Source of the DNA: Medicago truncatula
Lineage: Eukaryota; Streptophyta; Magnoliopsida; Fabales; Fabaceae
Reading direction: 5' to 3'
DNA length: 64,000 nucleotides
NCBI RefSeq assembly: GCF_003473485.1
Contig: NC_053046.1
Coordinates: 32,751,332-32,815,331 of the forward strand
In this document: positions 10,526 through 20,094 of the stretch, piece by piece
How the letters are laid out: each line of letters starts with the position of its first letter
Numbering within the stretch: position 1 is the first letter of the stretch
Made by a program: the position numbers and the translations under genes
The notes under the pieces: generated by a model
The model's input: only the letters and a program-made list of their open reading frames with translations
What the model was told of the DNA's origin: nothing
The model's database searches: none

Positions 10526-11383
10526 TTAAACACTTCTGCCACTTGTTCGCGATGTGGAGAGAATGATGAAAGCTTCTTGCATTGTGTCCGCGACTGTAAA
10601 CACTCTGCAGCTATTTGGCACAAAATTGGTTTTGATAGCGCTACCTTCTTCTCCGTGAGTTGTGTGCAGGACTGGATAAGAACCTTTTCTTCTGGCTCTC
10701 GCGCAATTCCTTTCCTCTCCGGTCTTTGGTGGTCTTGGAGGAACCGTAACTTGATGTGTATTAGCAACGAAACTTGGACTTTAACAAGGATCGGCTTCTG
10801 CATAAATAATTCCGTCAACGCCATTCAGTCGCCTTTCATGAAGCGCAATGTCATTCCTTCGGATTCAACTCGCATGGTGAAATGGAATCAAGGAAACCAT
10901 CAATGTCTCATCCTTAATGTGGACGGCAGTTGTCTCGGAACCCCAATCCGGGCTGGGTTCGGAGGTATATTTCGAAACAACGTTGGTGCTTACCTATCTG
11001 GTTACTCCGGTTTCATCCCGGAATCAACGGACGTTTTGTTAGCTGAACTCACTGCCCTTCATCAAGGCTTACTCATGGCAGCTGCAATGGGAATAGAAGA
11101 GTTATCTTGCTACTCAAACTCGCTTCTATCCATCAATCTCATTACAGGAACAGCTTCAAACTACCATGCTTACGCTGTCTTAATACAAGATATCAAGGAC
11201 CTCCTATCTGCACAAAATTACTCAGTTCATCATTGTCTCCGTGAAGGAAATCAATGTGCGGATTACTTGGCAAAATTGGGAGCTTCATCGAATGAAGAGT
11301 GTTTAGTACATGCCTCCGCCCCTCAAGAACTTCTTGTTTTGCTTCAGATGGATGCAATAGGAACTCTGTTTCCTAGAGCCTAG
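10526..11383 (+). CDS. LINE-derived RNase H domain, 5'-truncated
   Basis: The open frame begins with a cysteine-rich segment (CSRCGENDESFLHCVRDC) typical of the reverse-transcriptase zinc-binding tail of plant LINEs, followed by a non-LTR type RNase H. Visible marks are LNVDGSC (first catalytic Asp), FGGIFRNN, LLAELTALHQGL (catalytic Glu), YSNSLLSINLI where the usual Asp of DS is replaced by Asn-Ser, and HCLREGNQCADYLAKLG (terminal His/Asp block). The 3' flank ends in a poly-A run near 11428-11436. The reverse transcriptase is missing. It is a dead LINE fragment, although similar RNase H-like ORFs are often annotated as plant genes. Confidence 0.8.
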   Translation, partial: LNTSATCSRCGENDESFLHCVRDCKHSAAIWHKIGFDSATFFSVSCVQDWIRTFSSGSRAIPFLSGLWWSWRNRNLMCISNETWTLTRIGFCINNSVNAIQSPFMKRNVIPSDSTRMVKWNQGNHQCLILNVDGSCLGTPIRAGFGGIFRNNVGAYLSGYSGFIPESTDVLLAELTALHQGLLMAAAMGIEELSCYSNSLLSINLITGTASNYHAYAVLIQDIKDLLSAQNYSVHHCLREGNQCADYLAKLGASSNEECLVHASAPQELLVLLQMDAIGTLFPRA

Positions 11384-11436
11384 TCTCTCTCTTTCTGTTT
11401 GTTCTCTTTTGTTTATCTTTGTAACCAAAAAAAAAC

Positions 11437-12559
11437 GTATCATTATTCGACAGTTACACAAAAATACCCAAACACTCATATTTTTTCTTGCAACACTTGA
11501 TTAATCACGTATACAATATTGTTAGTTTAAATTACAATGAAAATTATGGTTAATTTAATTTATTGAATTGGTAACAATTTTGAATTTGAATTGAATTAAA
11601 AGTTTACTCAGATGTTGGTCACAATTTTAAATAATTTGGACACATAGGTCAATGGAAAAAGCAAAACCAAAAAAAACATATATGTTATTGTAATAATAAG
11701 GTGGTATGTGTTTTTGATCGTACCTCATCAGAAAGATGACATCCGGTGCAGTTGTTCTTGGCGTCTGTAAGCTCTGAAATAGCCGGCGGGGTGGTCCAGC
11801 GTTTGACGGATATGCATTTATAAAAATGGTAACCGTCAGGCAAAATTTTACAGCAAGTGAGGTGACATTATAGTTCAGTTTGAAATGGTATTCTAGATTG
11901 CTGTGAGCACCTACCTCACGAGGAGGAGGTATGAATTGAGTAGATGACCCACATGTAGAATTGGTAGGTCTAACTGAAATGGGCCCTAGAACATTTGTTT
12001 GGTCTAAAAAAGTTTTAGAGATTTACTTTTCCCACCTGTTGTCTTTCCTCGCGCGCCCTATTTTTTTTTTCCCATTTTTACACCTTGTTCGGATTTCGTT
12101 TTCCGAAACGCATTGTTAGGGATTTCCAGACTTATCCGGATTTTAAACTACGGAATGGTTTTTTTTCCAGAACTTTTACGATTTTAAGCTTTGAAATTCG
12201 TAAAATAAATGCAAATAAACATATAAAACAGAAATAAAAAGACAAAAAGATAAAAACAAGTCATTTTATTGATATTTGAATAATACATTACAATAATGTT
12301 GAAGCTTTTTAAGCTTATTACATCCTAAAACTATTTCTAATCTTATCTTATTACATAAGTTATACCAATGGCTCCAGCCACTGGTGGAGAGGAAATAGGG
12401 TTGGAGGAAAGAAGATGGCGGAAAAGAAGAAACCAATGCTACCTAATAGGACATATCAATAGCTTTGGTGTTGGAGGGGAGACAGAGGGAGCACAAGGGC
12501 CTCTAGAGAACAAGAGACCATGATGGTCAATGACACCCAGACAAACCAACCTCACACCC
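11437..12559. other. Noncoding region, no gene recognised
   Basis: AT-rich to 11700, then a more balanced stretch (11700-12000) with no convincing frame. From 12050 on there are CCGGA/TTCCGG motifs of the kind that also flank the ORF at 13073-13502, so the right part may belong to that element. Confidence 0.35.
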
Positions 12560-14280
12560 AGACTGACCCCTTCCCTATTGACCGATCATATGATCCCTGA
12601 TAGATTTCCAAAGAGGCCTCTTTCTATGAAAAGCCAACGATGGAAACACATCGTTGTAGAGGAGAAGAGGAGAAAGAAGAAGGTGTGATTTTTTTTTAAG
12701 GAAATGAAGCCTATTTATAGGGGAGGGGGATGAAAAGAAGGTGGGGAAGGCATTAAATCCGGTCAAAAAACATGTAGAAACACGTTTTTCAACTTGACCA
12801 CCGTCGAAAAAGTTTGAAAAATGTTTTCTTTGTGGTGCAGACCACCGACCCAAAGCTTCTAGTGCACTCCGGAATATATAATCAGGAATAGACATATATT
12901 TCGAATTATATATTCTGGAAAAATACGATCATGGCTTGAACCAAAGGGATACTTTGGACTTTGTGTATGGTGATGGTTGGTTCAGATTTTAAAATTTGGA
13001 TTGCTTAACAATTGGATTCTTTTGCATGTCCCACATTTCAAGAAAACTACAACGTCCATATACCTCTGCAACATGGAATTCACTGGCTTTGATCTGAACC
13101 CCAAGCTATCGGCAGTCTTCTACAACGGTGGAACACCACCCCAACTGTTTAGGATTCGCAACGATGTCACCCTCTCCGAGCTGAAGGATGATGTGGATCA
13201 AATCAACCGTCAACTCAACCGCAAAGACACGAGGAGGGTGGTCGGTGATGAATACCGATGTCCATTGTCCGACTCAGCCGGATCTCTTCGCCATTCGGAT
13301 GAAACTAAAAAATTACGACGATGTGAGAACCATGCTCTTTTTCTTTGGTCAGCACAACACTAGAGGACCGATCGAGTTGGACGCTTCGTTGTTTAGATCT
13401 GCTGAACAAATTCTGAAAAGTTTGCACCGACCCAGGAACTACGAAGAGATCAGGGTTCTGTTGGAGGGACCAGATGAAGAAGTTAGTTTAGATGATCCGT
13501 GATAATGTTCTATATTTTAATGTACGTCAAATATGTTCATTTAATCGATAAAATAACCAAAGATATGCCTTTCGGATTACGAAATCCGGATTCACCTAGG
13601 GCGTAAGTGTATTCCGGAAAACGACATCCGGAATACCTCAACATAGGATTCTTTTGTATAAGAGTTTATGTGGTCCACAACATCCAAGGACCTCTATAAA
13701 TACACCCTCTCTGGTTTTGAGCTTCAATACTAGCAAAACACACAAATTTTTGCCATCAAGCTAAGGATCTTTCTCACGCTGGTGCAGTTTGGACTATAAG
13801 ATCTGGAACAACTTCATGAAATCCAGATTTTATATTCCGGAACACCTTAGTAAAATTTTGGCCGGTGCTGTTTCACCAAAGGTTTGGTCGGTTAGCGGAG
13901 TTTTAACACGTTTTTTGGACGGTTTTGAATGAAAAACACGTTTTCCTTGACTTCCAAATGACCTATGATTTGTTTTAGTCTATAAAGAGGCTTGGATCTT
14001 CAACATTTTCCTTCATTCTTTTTCACCTCCTTTCTTACATTTTCTTCAAATTTTTTAAGTTTTTAGGTAGCTTTTAGGAGTGTTTGTGGTGTCATGGTCA
14101 TTGTTGACCGCTCATACGACCCCTGCAATTGCATTGCAGCTTATGCTGGGGTCGTATGCGTCCAGATTTTATTTTCCAAAAACACTAACAATCTGGTTCG
14201 GAAAACATAATTCGGACCAGGGATATTTGTGGAATTTTTTCAAGGCGCGCGAGAAGGCAGCAGAGTGGGAAAAGTAATAC
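12560..14280. mobile_element. Uncharacterised repeat element with diverged inverted flanks
   Basis: Two flanks resemble each other in opposite orientation: 12900 reading leftward and about 13825 reading rightward both run through ATATTCCGGA, a GGTCGGT block, AACACGTTTT and then CTATAAATAGGC or CTATAAAGAGGC. Each then reaches text encoding a DRSYDP-like peptide (near 12590 and at 14095-14125). Between them sits the broken ORF 13073-13502. The class of element is not recognised and the borders are approximate. Confidence 0.4.
13073..13502 (+). pseudogene. Legume repeat-associated protein of unknown function, frameshifted
   Basis: From an ATG at 13073 the frame reads MEFTGFDLNPKL, then LRIRNDV-like FRIRNDVTLSELKDDVDQIN and RRVVGDEYRCP. 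Near 13280 the sensible reading moves to another frame (FAIRMKLKNYDDVRTML, PIELDASLFRSAEQI, NYEEIRVLLEGPDEE) and stops at 13502. The family is familiar from legume repeat annotations but no biochemical role is known to me. A single base change in length appears to have broken it. Confidence 0.5.
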
Positions 14281-14838
14281 TCAAAGTTTTATTTGCTTAA
14301 ATAATTTAGATTTGTGACTTTACCATCTCACCAACTATTTGAATGTTTTCTCAAAAAAACTATTTGAATGTTAACCTTTGAAAAGAAACTCTAATAACCG
14401 AAGTTTAGTAATGAGATAAATAATAGGCTTAATTACAATTTTGGTCCCCCTATTTTTTGTCTACTCACAATATTGGTCCCCCTATTAATGCATTATTTTT
14501 TTCTTTAATTTTCCTTTTTTTTTTTGGTTACACTTTAATTTTCCTTTTTTAATTGCACTAACCAGGACAAAAACATTAAGAAATAAGGTAATTAACGGAA
14601 TAAATAGTATCAGAAAATGTGCTTTATGTTTGAAAAATAAATTTCACAAATCCATTGAAGTCTTGGTTGTAAAATTAAAAAAAAAAACGTTTTTAATAAA
14701 ATAATTAACCAAATAAAAATGTGTACTTTTTCACATTTGACTTGCCTCTATTTATAGGCTAAAAATATCACACTCTAGTGCCTAAATGTTGTTCAAAATT
14801 GAGAACCACAAACCAAAACTGGGTAACATCGAAGCCAA

Positions 14839-15531
14839 TTGTTGCGAATTCGATGAAAAATACACACCGATAACAAACTTGATGTGTGAAGTAAGAGATA
14901 CTCAAGCAACCAATACAAGTGGGTAACAGTTATAATTACAAACCAAAATTAGAAAACAATGAGAGAAAAGAAGAAGAGAGAACACAAAAGAATTTGTTGA
15001 CCTAGTTCGGTCCAAATTGACCTAGTATGGGGGAGAGAGCAACCCTCCGTTTCACTATAATGATGAGTAACTTTACAAAAGAGATATCAATGGGTTAGAA
15101 GAAGATGCATCCCGCCTAATTCTACCAAAAGTCCCAATCTCTTCCCGTGACCAAGAGACTCAATCCTAATAGTGTTTCCCAAGGTGAATCAACCCTCAAA
15201 CCTTAGTGTTTGTTCCCAAGAGACAAACTCTATACAAACCCTAGTTTTGTTGTTGCCTTTCTAAACCCTTGTTTTAGCCCCCTCTATCTCAAGGTTTACA
15301 CTAATACAATGTCCATATTTATAGTAAAAGCATCCCTCATAAATTGGAACCAAATCAGGCCCATAAAAATACTTTATTTTTATTCTTCTGCGCGAAATCG
15401 TGCTCCGACTTTGCCAGATCGTGCTCCGATTTTTTAAGAATGAATGTGCCAATTCTGCTCCATAAATCGTGCTCCGATTTTGACAGCTTCAGCAAACTTC
15501 AATTTCTCCAATTTTAAATCACTTTCACAAC
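14839..15531 (-). mobile_element. LTR of a retrotransposon (copy 2)
   Basis: It begins TGTTGCGAATTCGATG, ends TTTCACA and is a direct repeat of 8217-8878. The minus-strand TATA-like ACTATAAATATGGAC lies at about 15326-15312. Flanks CCAAT/ACAAT are a weak 5-bp duplication candidate. No primer-binding site was recognised next to it. Confidence 0.65.
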
Positions 15532-15618
15532 AATAGATAACAACACATTACATTGATATTATTTCATACTTCCTAACCAAACCAGACTGAAATTCAACAT
15601 AAACAAGGCAACAAGAAC

Positions 15619-15868
15619 TTAATCACTATCAAAGTCAATCTCCTCATCGTCAATGAACTGAACAAAAATATTATTCGGAACATTTTCAATTGTGAACAAC
15701 AACCTGTCACCAATGGCAATCTTTCTCTCCCCGACAAACTTATCCCAACCACCAACTATGTATCTTTTGTGAGGATCTTCAGAATCACCTTCAACATCGC
15801 AGTATATGGAATCAACTCCATCCAGATCATGATCAAGTTCTGTCAGTGTGATGTTCTTTTTCCGGAGT
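15619..15868 (-). pseudogene. B3-like DNA-binding domain, C-terminal fragment
   Basis: Leftward translation gives an open stretch with ITLTELDHDLDGVDSI, KRYIVGGWDKFVGE, RKIAIGDRLLFTIEN and a terminal FIDDEEIDFDSD before a TAA at 15621-15619. The W-x-x-F-V-G followed by a short basic segment and a G-D-x-L-x-F strand resembles the second half of legume B3 domain proteins. Upstream of about 15868 the frame meets a stop, so the first half of the domain is absent. It may be a relic or the last exon of a gene whose earlier exons were lost; the adjoining LTR suggests disruption. Confidence 0.45.
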
Positions 15869-16453
15869 CAAAACAGTAACTAAAGAAGGATTGTTCAGAG
15901 AACCTAAGTGATTTTTGGATGGAAATTTTTTATTCCTTGAGTTTTTATCATCATGCATAATCTCACTATTGAATTTTCTGTGTGTATTGATTCTGTTGAA
16001 ATCAAATTGCTAAAGATACAAGGTTCCTATCTTAGGACCAACAAATTACAAATATATGGAGCTTTATCTCAAGCCTATACCTTTAGCCTAAATTTTAGAA
16101 GGTTTTAACAGCATTTGTCTCTGTTAGTTACTATGTACTCTGTTACTCTCCCTCAAGTTGGAGTGTGGACATTATGAAAACCTGACTTGGATACTAGTTC
16201 AAAAAATATATTTTTGCCTAAAGATTTGAATACAAATCAATTCATAACTTTAAATTAAACTTGAAATCAATTCCTGGTCCTAATTGAACTCAATTTGAAT
16301 TGAAACTGTAAATTGAAAATTCGCTTTCAAACAGATATTCCAGAGAAATCCTAGAATTATTTTGGGTCCAAACATAACTTTTACAACAACATAAATGCAT
16401 ATGCAATTTAAAAACACAAACACACCAAATGGTTCCATGTACTGATTATTCTA
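15869..16453. other. Spacer, no gene recognised
   Basis: AT-rich sequence between the B3-like fragment and the 3' end of the Exo70-fusion gene. Its right part (16380-16453) is presumably the 3' untranslated region of that gene; no polyadenylation signal was singled out. Confidence 0.4.
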
Positions 16454-18490
16454 CTAACTGTTTTTCATCAGAAACAAATTGTTAAGGCGATCTTGAATCT
16501 CAAACATTCCATATCTAATATACTGATTTGCATGAATACCAAGACAATCACGGAACCTCCCAATAAAGATTCCATATACTGGCAGCAAGGTATTTCCCAC
16601 TGATATTATTATTTCTTCCTTAAGCTTCTTATCATATACAAACCAATTGGACTGAACTCTGTACATCTCTTCAAATTGCTTGTTGAACAATTTTAGCTTT
16701 TCTTTCAATATATCTTCTGCAACATCGTCATTGAGTGCCGCATAGTCATTGTTGTCCAACTTCAAAAACTCAGACACCATGATCCAGGATTTTTTTATAT
16801 AAAGATCAAGGTCTTGTTGGAATTTTGCTTGATTTTTCTGGAACCAATCGTTGCCAAATACGGTTTCCAAATCCCACCTTTTAAGTAAATCTTCTATGTG
16901 CCTCCTATTATTCATCATGAAAAGATTGCGCAAAGCAAGGTCTCTGTACTCTTTGGATTTACCATTCAATTTTTTCTCTAACATATCCATTATCCATTCC
17001 ATCTGTTCTATAAAAGAATCTTTCAGCACTACTCCATTATTCACCTTGGGATATTCCTGCAAAACTTGTTCTAGCGTGTGGCGTGACCTACAAGCAGAAG
17101 CGACGTAGCTAATGATCTGGACTGCCATTGGATGATGTCGTCCATCAGACCGAGCAACTTTCTTTGCTGCTGGGACACGGAAAGTCAGATAATTTAGTTT
17201 CAAGAAAAGGTCCCTGATTGCTTCTCCTAATCTGTTTTGGACTCTAACTGCAGCTTCCTTCACCGAAGAATCAGGACCCAAGTTGAATTTCGATATCAAA
17301 TGATGCAATGTCTCAAAGATTGCGAGCATTTTGAATAAACACCAAATGGAAGGGCTTCCATCAGCAACTGCATCAGCGAAATTCAGAAGCTGAAACGTTG
17401 CTCCGTGGAAAACCTCTGTGAAACAACGAGTAGCAGAGGAAGCGAAACCTGAAAAGACATGATCACAGAGTCGTTGTTCAAATGGAAATAGAATCTTCAG
17501 AGAGATTTCTGATGCTGTGATCCACTTTTTAATCACATTATCTACATATTTCACCCTTTGATTTTCATTCATGATGTTAATCTGCTGCAAGCCGAATAAT
17601 CTATTTATTAGACACTCCTCCAAACATTTCCTTCTACAATTGATGTATACATTAGAAAACTCTTCCTCAAACCCAGCACTTACCATGAACTTCGCGGTTT
17701 CATGAAGGTAGTTGATTAAATCTGAAGGCAACTCATCGATCATGAAATTAAGGCTGGGCAACATAATTTCAGAGTCATCATATTCATTCACATGCTTCAA
17801 AAGCATGTCAACGAGGTTCAGATTTTTCTGCTGTAGCAAGTTAAGATAATTTTTTAGTTGTTCAATCGTACTAGCAATATCAGCGTTAGCTAGATGTGGC
17901 GAATCTACATCAATAATTACTGAATTTTCATCTTGGAATTCAGATAATCCAATTTCTTCTACAGATGAAAAGGAAGAACGAAAAATGAGAAGGGAGTAAC
18001 TCAAACCTGCTCCAATAATGAATAACTCCAATTTAATCTTCATGAGTAACACAGTTAGACATCCGAGAAAAAAGTAAAGAAGATCCACTTCGAATCCACA
18101 CTGAGATTGCCTCGAGAAACTCAGTGACATGATAGCAAAGGCAGCACAAGAAATGAGGCTATAAGCATCTGGTTTTCCATTTACCACTTTATCGAAGTAA
18201 AATGAATAGACAGAGGTGATTGTCAATACTAAAAAAGCTGTATGAGCTTTGAACCGAAGACTTCTAGACTGTTTCCATATATTTTCATACAAAATCATGA
18301 TGCAAATGATGAAACTGAAAACAGTGTAAAGAATTATCTTCAACAAATTCCAGTTTCCAAATAGATAGTTAAAGGAAGAGCTTAGAGCATAACAAAGCAG
18401 TCCAACAGCAGCTGAAGCAAAGCCCACAAATCTCCATACCTTTGTCTGCATCAGCCACCTCTGAATTTTGATGACCATGTGTACTTTCAT
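16454..18490 (-). CDS. Exo70J-like protein: membrane module fused to Exo70 domain
   Basis: A single open frame of 678 codons from the ATG at 18490. An in-frame ATG lies 24 codons further up, but family alignment (MKVHMVIKIQRWLMQTKVW against MKHIIIQIGRCLMHTKVW) favours 18490. Residues 20-172 hold the hydrophobic module (SSSFNYLFGNWNLLK, GKPDAYSLIS, GFEVDLLYFFLG). A polar linker follows, then QKNLNLVDMLLKH, INYLHETAKFMVSAGFEEEF and CRRKCLEECL. From about residue 310 to the end lies the all-helical Exo70 region, including WITASEISLKILFPFEQ, the VGNTLLPVYGIF segment and YIRYGMFEIQDRLNNLF. Exo70 is the exocyst subunit that docks secretory vesicles to the plasma membrane; ordinary Exo70 proteins have no such membrane module. 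Soybean Exo70J members with this layout were reported at Golgi-type membranes. No introns are needed, as in most plant Exo70 genes. A WRKY-type remnant lies divergently upstream. Confidence 0.88.
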   Translation of the reverse strand: MKVHMVIKIQRWLMQTKVWRFVGFASAAVGLLCYALSSSFNYLFGNWNLLKIILYTVFSFIICIMILYENIWKQSRSLRFKAHTAFLVLTITSVYSFYFDKVVNGKPDAYSLISCAAFAIMSLSFSRQSQCGFEVDLLYFFLGCLTVLLMKIKLELFIIGAGLSYSLLIFRSSFSSVEEIGLSEFQDENSVIIDVDSPHLANADIASTIEQLKNYLNLLQQKNLNLVDMLLKHVNEYDDSEIMLPSLNFMIDELPSDLINYLHETAKFMVSAGFEEEFSNVYINCRRKCLEECLINRLFGLQQINIMNENQRVKYVDNVIKKWITASEISLKILFPFEQRLCDHVFSGFASSATRCFTEVFHGATFQLLNFADAVADGSPSIWCLFKMLAIFETLHHLISKFNLGPDSSVKEAAVRVQNRLGEAIRDLFLKLNYLTFRVPAAKKVARSDGRHHPMAVQIISYVASACRSRHTLEQVLQEYPKVNNGVVLKDSFIEQMEWIMDMLEKKLNGKSKEYRDLALRNLFMMNNRRHIEDLLKRWDLETVFGNDWFQKNQAKFQQDLDLYIKKSWIMVSEFLKLDNNDYAALNDDVAEDILKEKLKLFNKQFEEMYRVQSNWFVYDKKLKEEIIISVGNTLLPVYGIFIGRFRDCLGIHANQYIRYGMFEIQDRLNNLFLMKNS

Positions 18491-18599
18491 GTTCTTTCTT
18501 ACAAAGTATGTTATTAAAAATTGCTTACAGAGAAACTTTTGTAAGCAATTATGGGAAACCAATTATGGAAGATTATGTGACATGAGTGTTGCATTGATA

Positions 18600-19541
18600 G
18601 GAAAGTCAAACATATTTGTTAACAAGCTGTGACCACATATCTAGGCTTATCATAAATGTGTGGTATGGCATATTAGTCTTAGAATCCAAATACATCAGTC
18701 TTAGAATCCAAATACAAAATTAACACACTACCCTTTAAAGCCCAGAATACAGAAAAATCAAGAGTATTTGAATTAGACTCCCCTCCCCTCTTATGTTAAA
18801 ATATACATTCTCCTCCCATGAAAAGTAAAATTTATACTCCCTTTCCCTATAAGATGCTTGAATTACAACCCCCTGAATAATTAAATATGGATTACACCTT
18901 AATCTATTTTAACATGGATAAATATTTTTATAACATATATTAATATTGAATCACCATTTAAAAAATAGAAATTTGTTTCTTTATAATCTAAATGTCAATG
19001 ACATTAAATTTAAATATTTTACTTAATCGATTTTAGTAATTTTTCACATATTTTAATTTTATTTTGAGTTGTTTCATATTTTATAATAGGGTATAAAACT
19101 ATATGTTAATGAGACGGTGAATAAAAAATAGAGAAAGATGTGTATTTAATATTTGATTATATTAAAATAAAATGAACTATCGCTACTATTTTTCTTTGAA
19201 GTGTGTTAGATTATTAGAAATTAAAAAAAAAATTATTGAGGGACTAAAGAGTAGATTTTAACTTAAGAGGGGAGCGGAATATAATTCAAGCTTCTCTTAA
19301 GGGAGGGGAGTGAAATATTTTCTAATATGTTTTGAATAAGAGGGGATGAAAGTGTATATTTTAACATAAGAGGGGAGGGGAGTGTAATTCAAGCATCTTT
19401 GAGGAGAGGGGAGTGTAATTTACTCAAAAATCAATGGAGAATTTGAGGATTTTTTTCAAGTATCATCGGATTGATTTCTTATGTAAGTAGCTCTTCTTTT
19501 AATCATCTTTTTCGAAAGTGGAACTTCATCAAAATCATTAA
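18600..19541 (+). pseudogene. Membrane-WRKY fusion, 5' fragment split by a miniature element
   Basis: The sequence from about 18680 to 18761 (CAGTCTTAGAATCCAAATA, CACTACCCTTTAAA, ATACAGAAAAATCAA) matches the leader of the intact WRKY-type gene at 38105-38202. Matching resumes at 19426 (ATCAATGGAGAATTT, TTTTTTTCAAGTAT) and continues through the first hydrophobic segment to about 19541, where retrotransposon sequence takes over. The Mutator-like element at 18762-19425 separates the two parts. Only about 35 codons of the coding region remain. It lies head-to-head with the intact Exo70 fusion ending at 18490. Confidence 0.75.
18762..19425. mobile_element. Mutator-like miniature element, 664 bp, inside the WRKY-type remnant
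   Basis: It starts GAGTATTTGAATTAGACTCC and in reverse complement its other end reads GAGTAAATTACACTCC; both ends continue into CCTCCCCTCTTATG text. A perfect 9-bp duplication AAAAATCAA lies at 18753-18761 and 19426-19434. The uninterrupted target can be seen in the intact gene at 38194-38202. It has no coding capacity. Confidence 0.88.
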
Positions 19542-19544
19542 AGA

Positions 19545-20090
19545 CCTTAAAGACCTCCATAGTCGGTTCCCCCGCCACGACTTAAGTCATCACTCTTAGG
19601 CAAGAGCAACGATTTGGGGGGCTACTGTTCTGGACCGGTCAAAGACCTGGGCTTAACTGCTTAGGCCCAATAACAAACCAAGTCCACATGCTGCATTTGG
19701 CAACTTACTCGCAACATACCCCTTCTCCGCAAGGGGGGTGCTCGGAGCAACTGAGACATGTTCAAATGAACAGTAACGTTTCTTTCCCACGTTCCCGCGA
19801 ATATCTCACCGGTGGTTACACTTCTACTGATTTCGTAACCGTCAGACATACGTTTGCCTTACAGCGGCTCTGCATTCACCCACCTCTATTAATAGGAGGT
19901 TACTTGCAGCCTCCAAGGTAGAATAAATTTCACTCTCAAACCCCTCATTTTGAACCTCTACTTACTTGAGCGTCGGAGTGTCTGCAGGTACACAACCCCC
20001 ATTCGGTTCAACGCTCACCGGAAGTACAACTACCACCGTGAACAACCACATTCAACCAAGCACTGGCAGCCACCTTCTGATCAGGTATGA
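19545..20090 (+). mobile_element. Ty3-type LTR with 3' polypurine tract (Tat-like), fragment
   Basis: A purine run ATTTGGGGGGCTAC (19612-19625) precedes TGTTCTGGACC, the arrangement of a polypurine tract and LTR start. Further on, ACTTGAGCGTCGGAGTGTC with CTGCAGGTAC (19963-19990) is a block I associate with plant Ty3 LTRs. The left part (19545-19611) would be the end of the internal region. The right border is uncertain because another LTR-like sequence follows. Confidence 0.55.
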
Positions 20091-20094
20091 TCAA

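Noticed and set aside
8217-15531. One complete copia element bounded by the two direct LTR copies
   Set aside because: The 6 kb between them holds a LINE fragment, a miniature element and an unrelated repeat ORF but no joined gag-pol; no matching primer site or target duplication was seen.
18491-18562. Upstream in-frame ATG for the Exo70 fusion (24 extra residues)
   Set aside because: The extra residues match nothing in the paralogues, whose starts align with the ATG at 18490.
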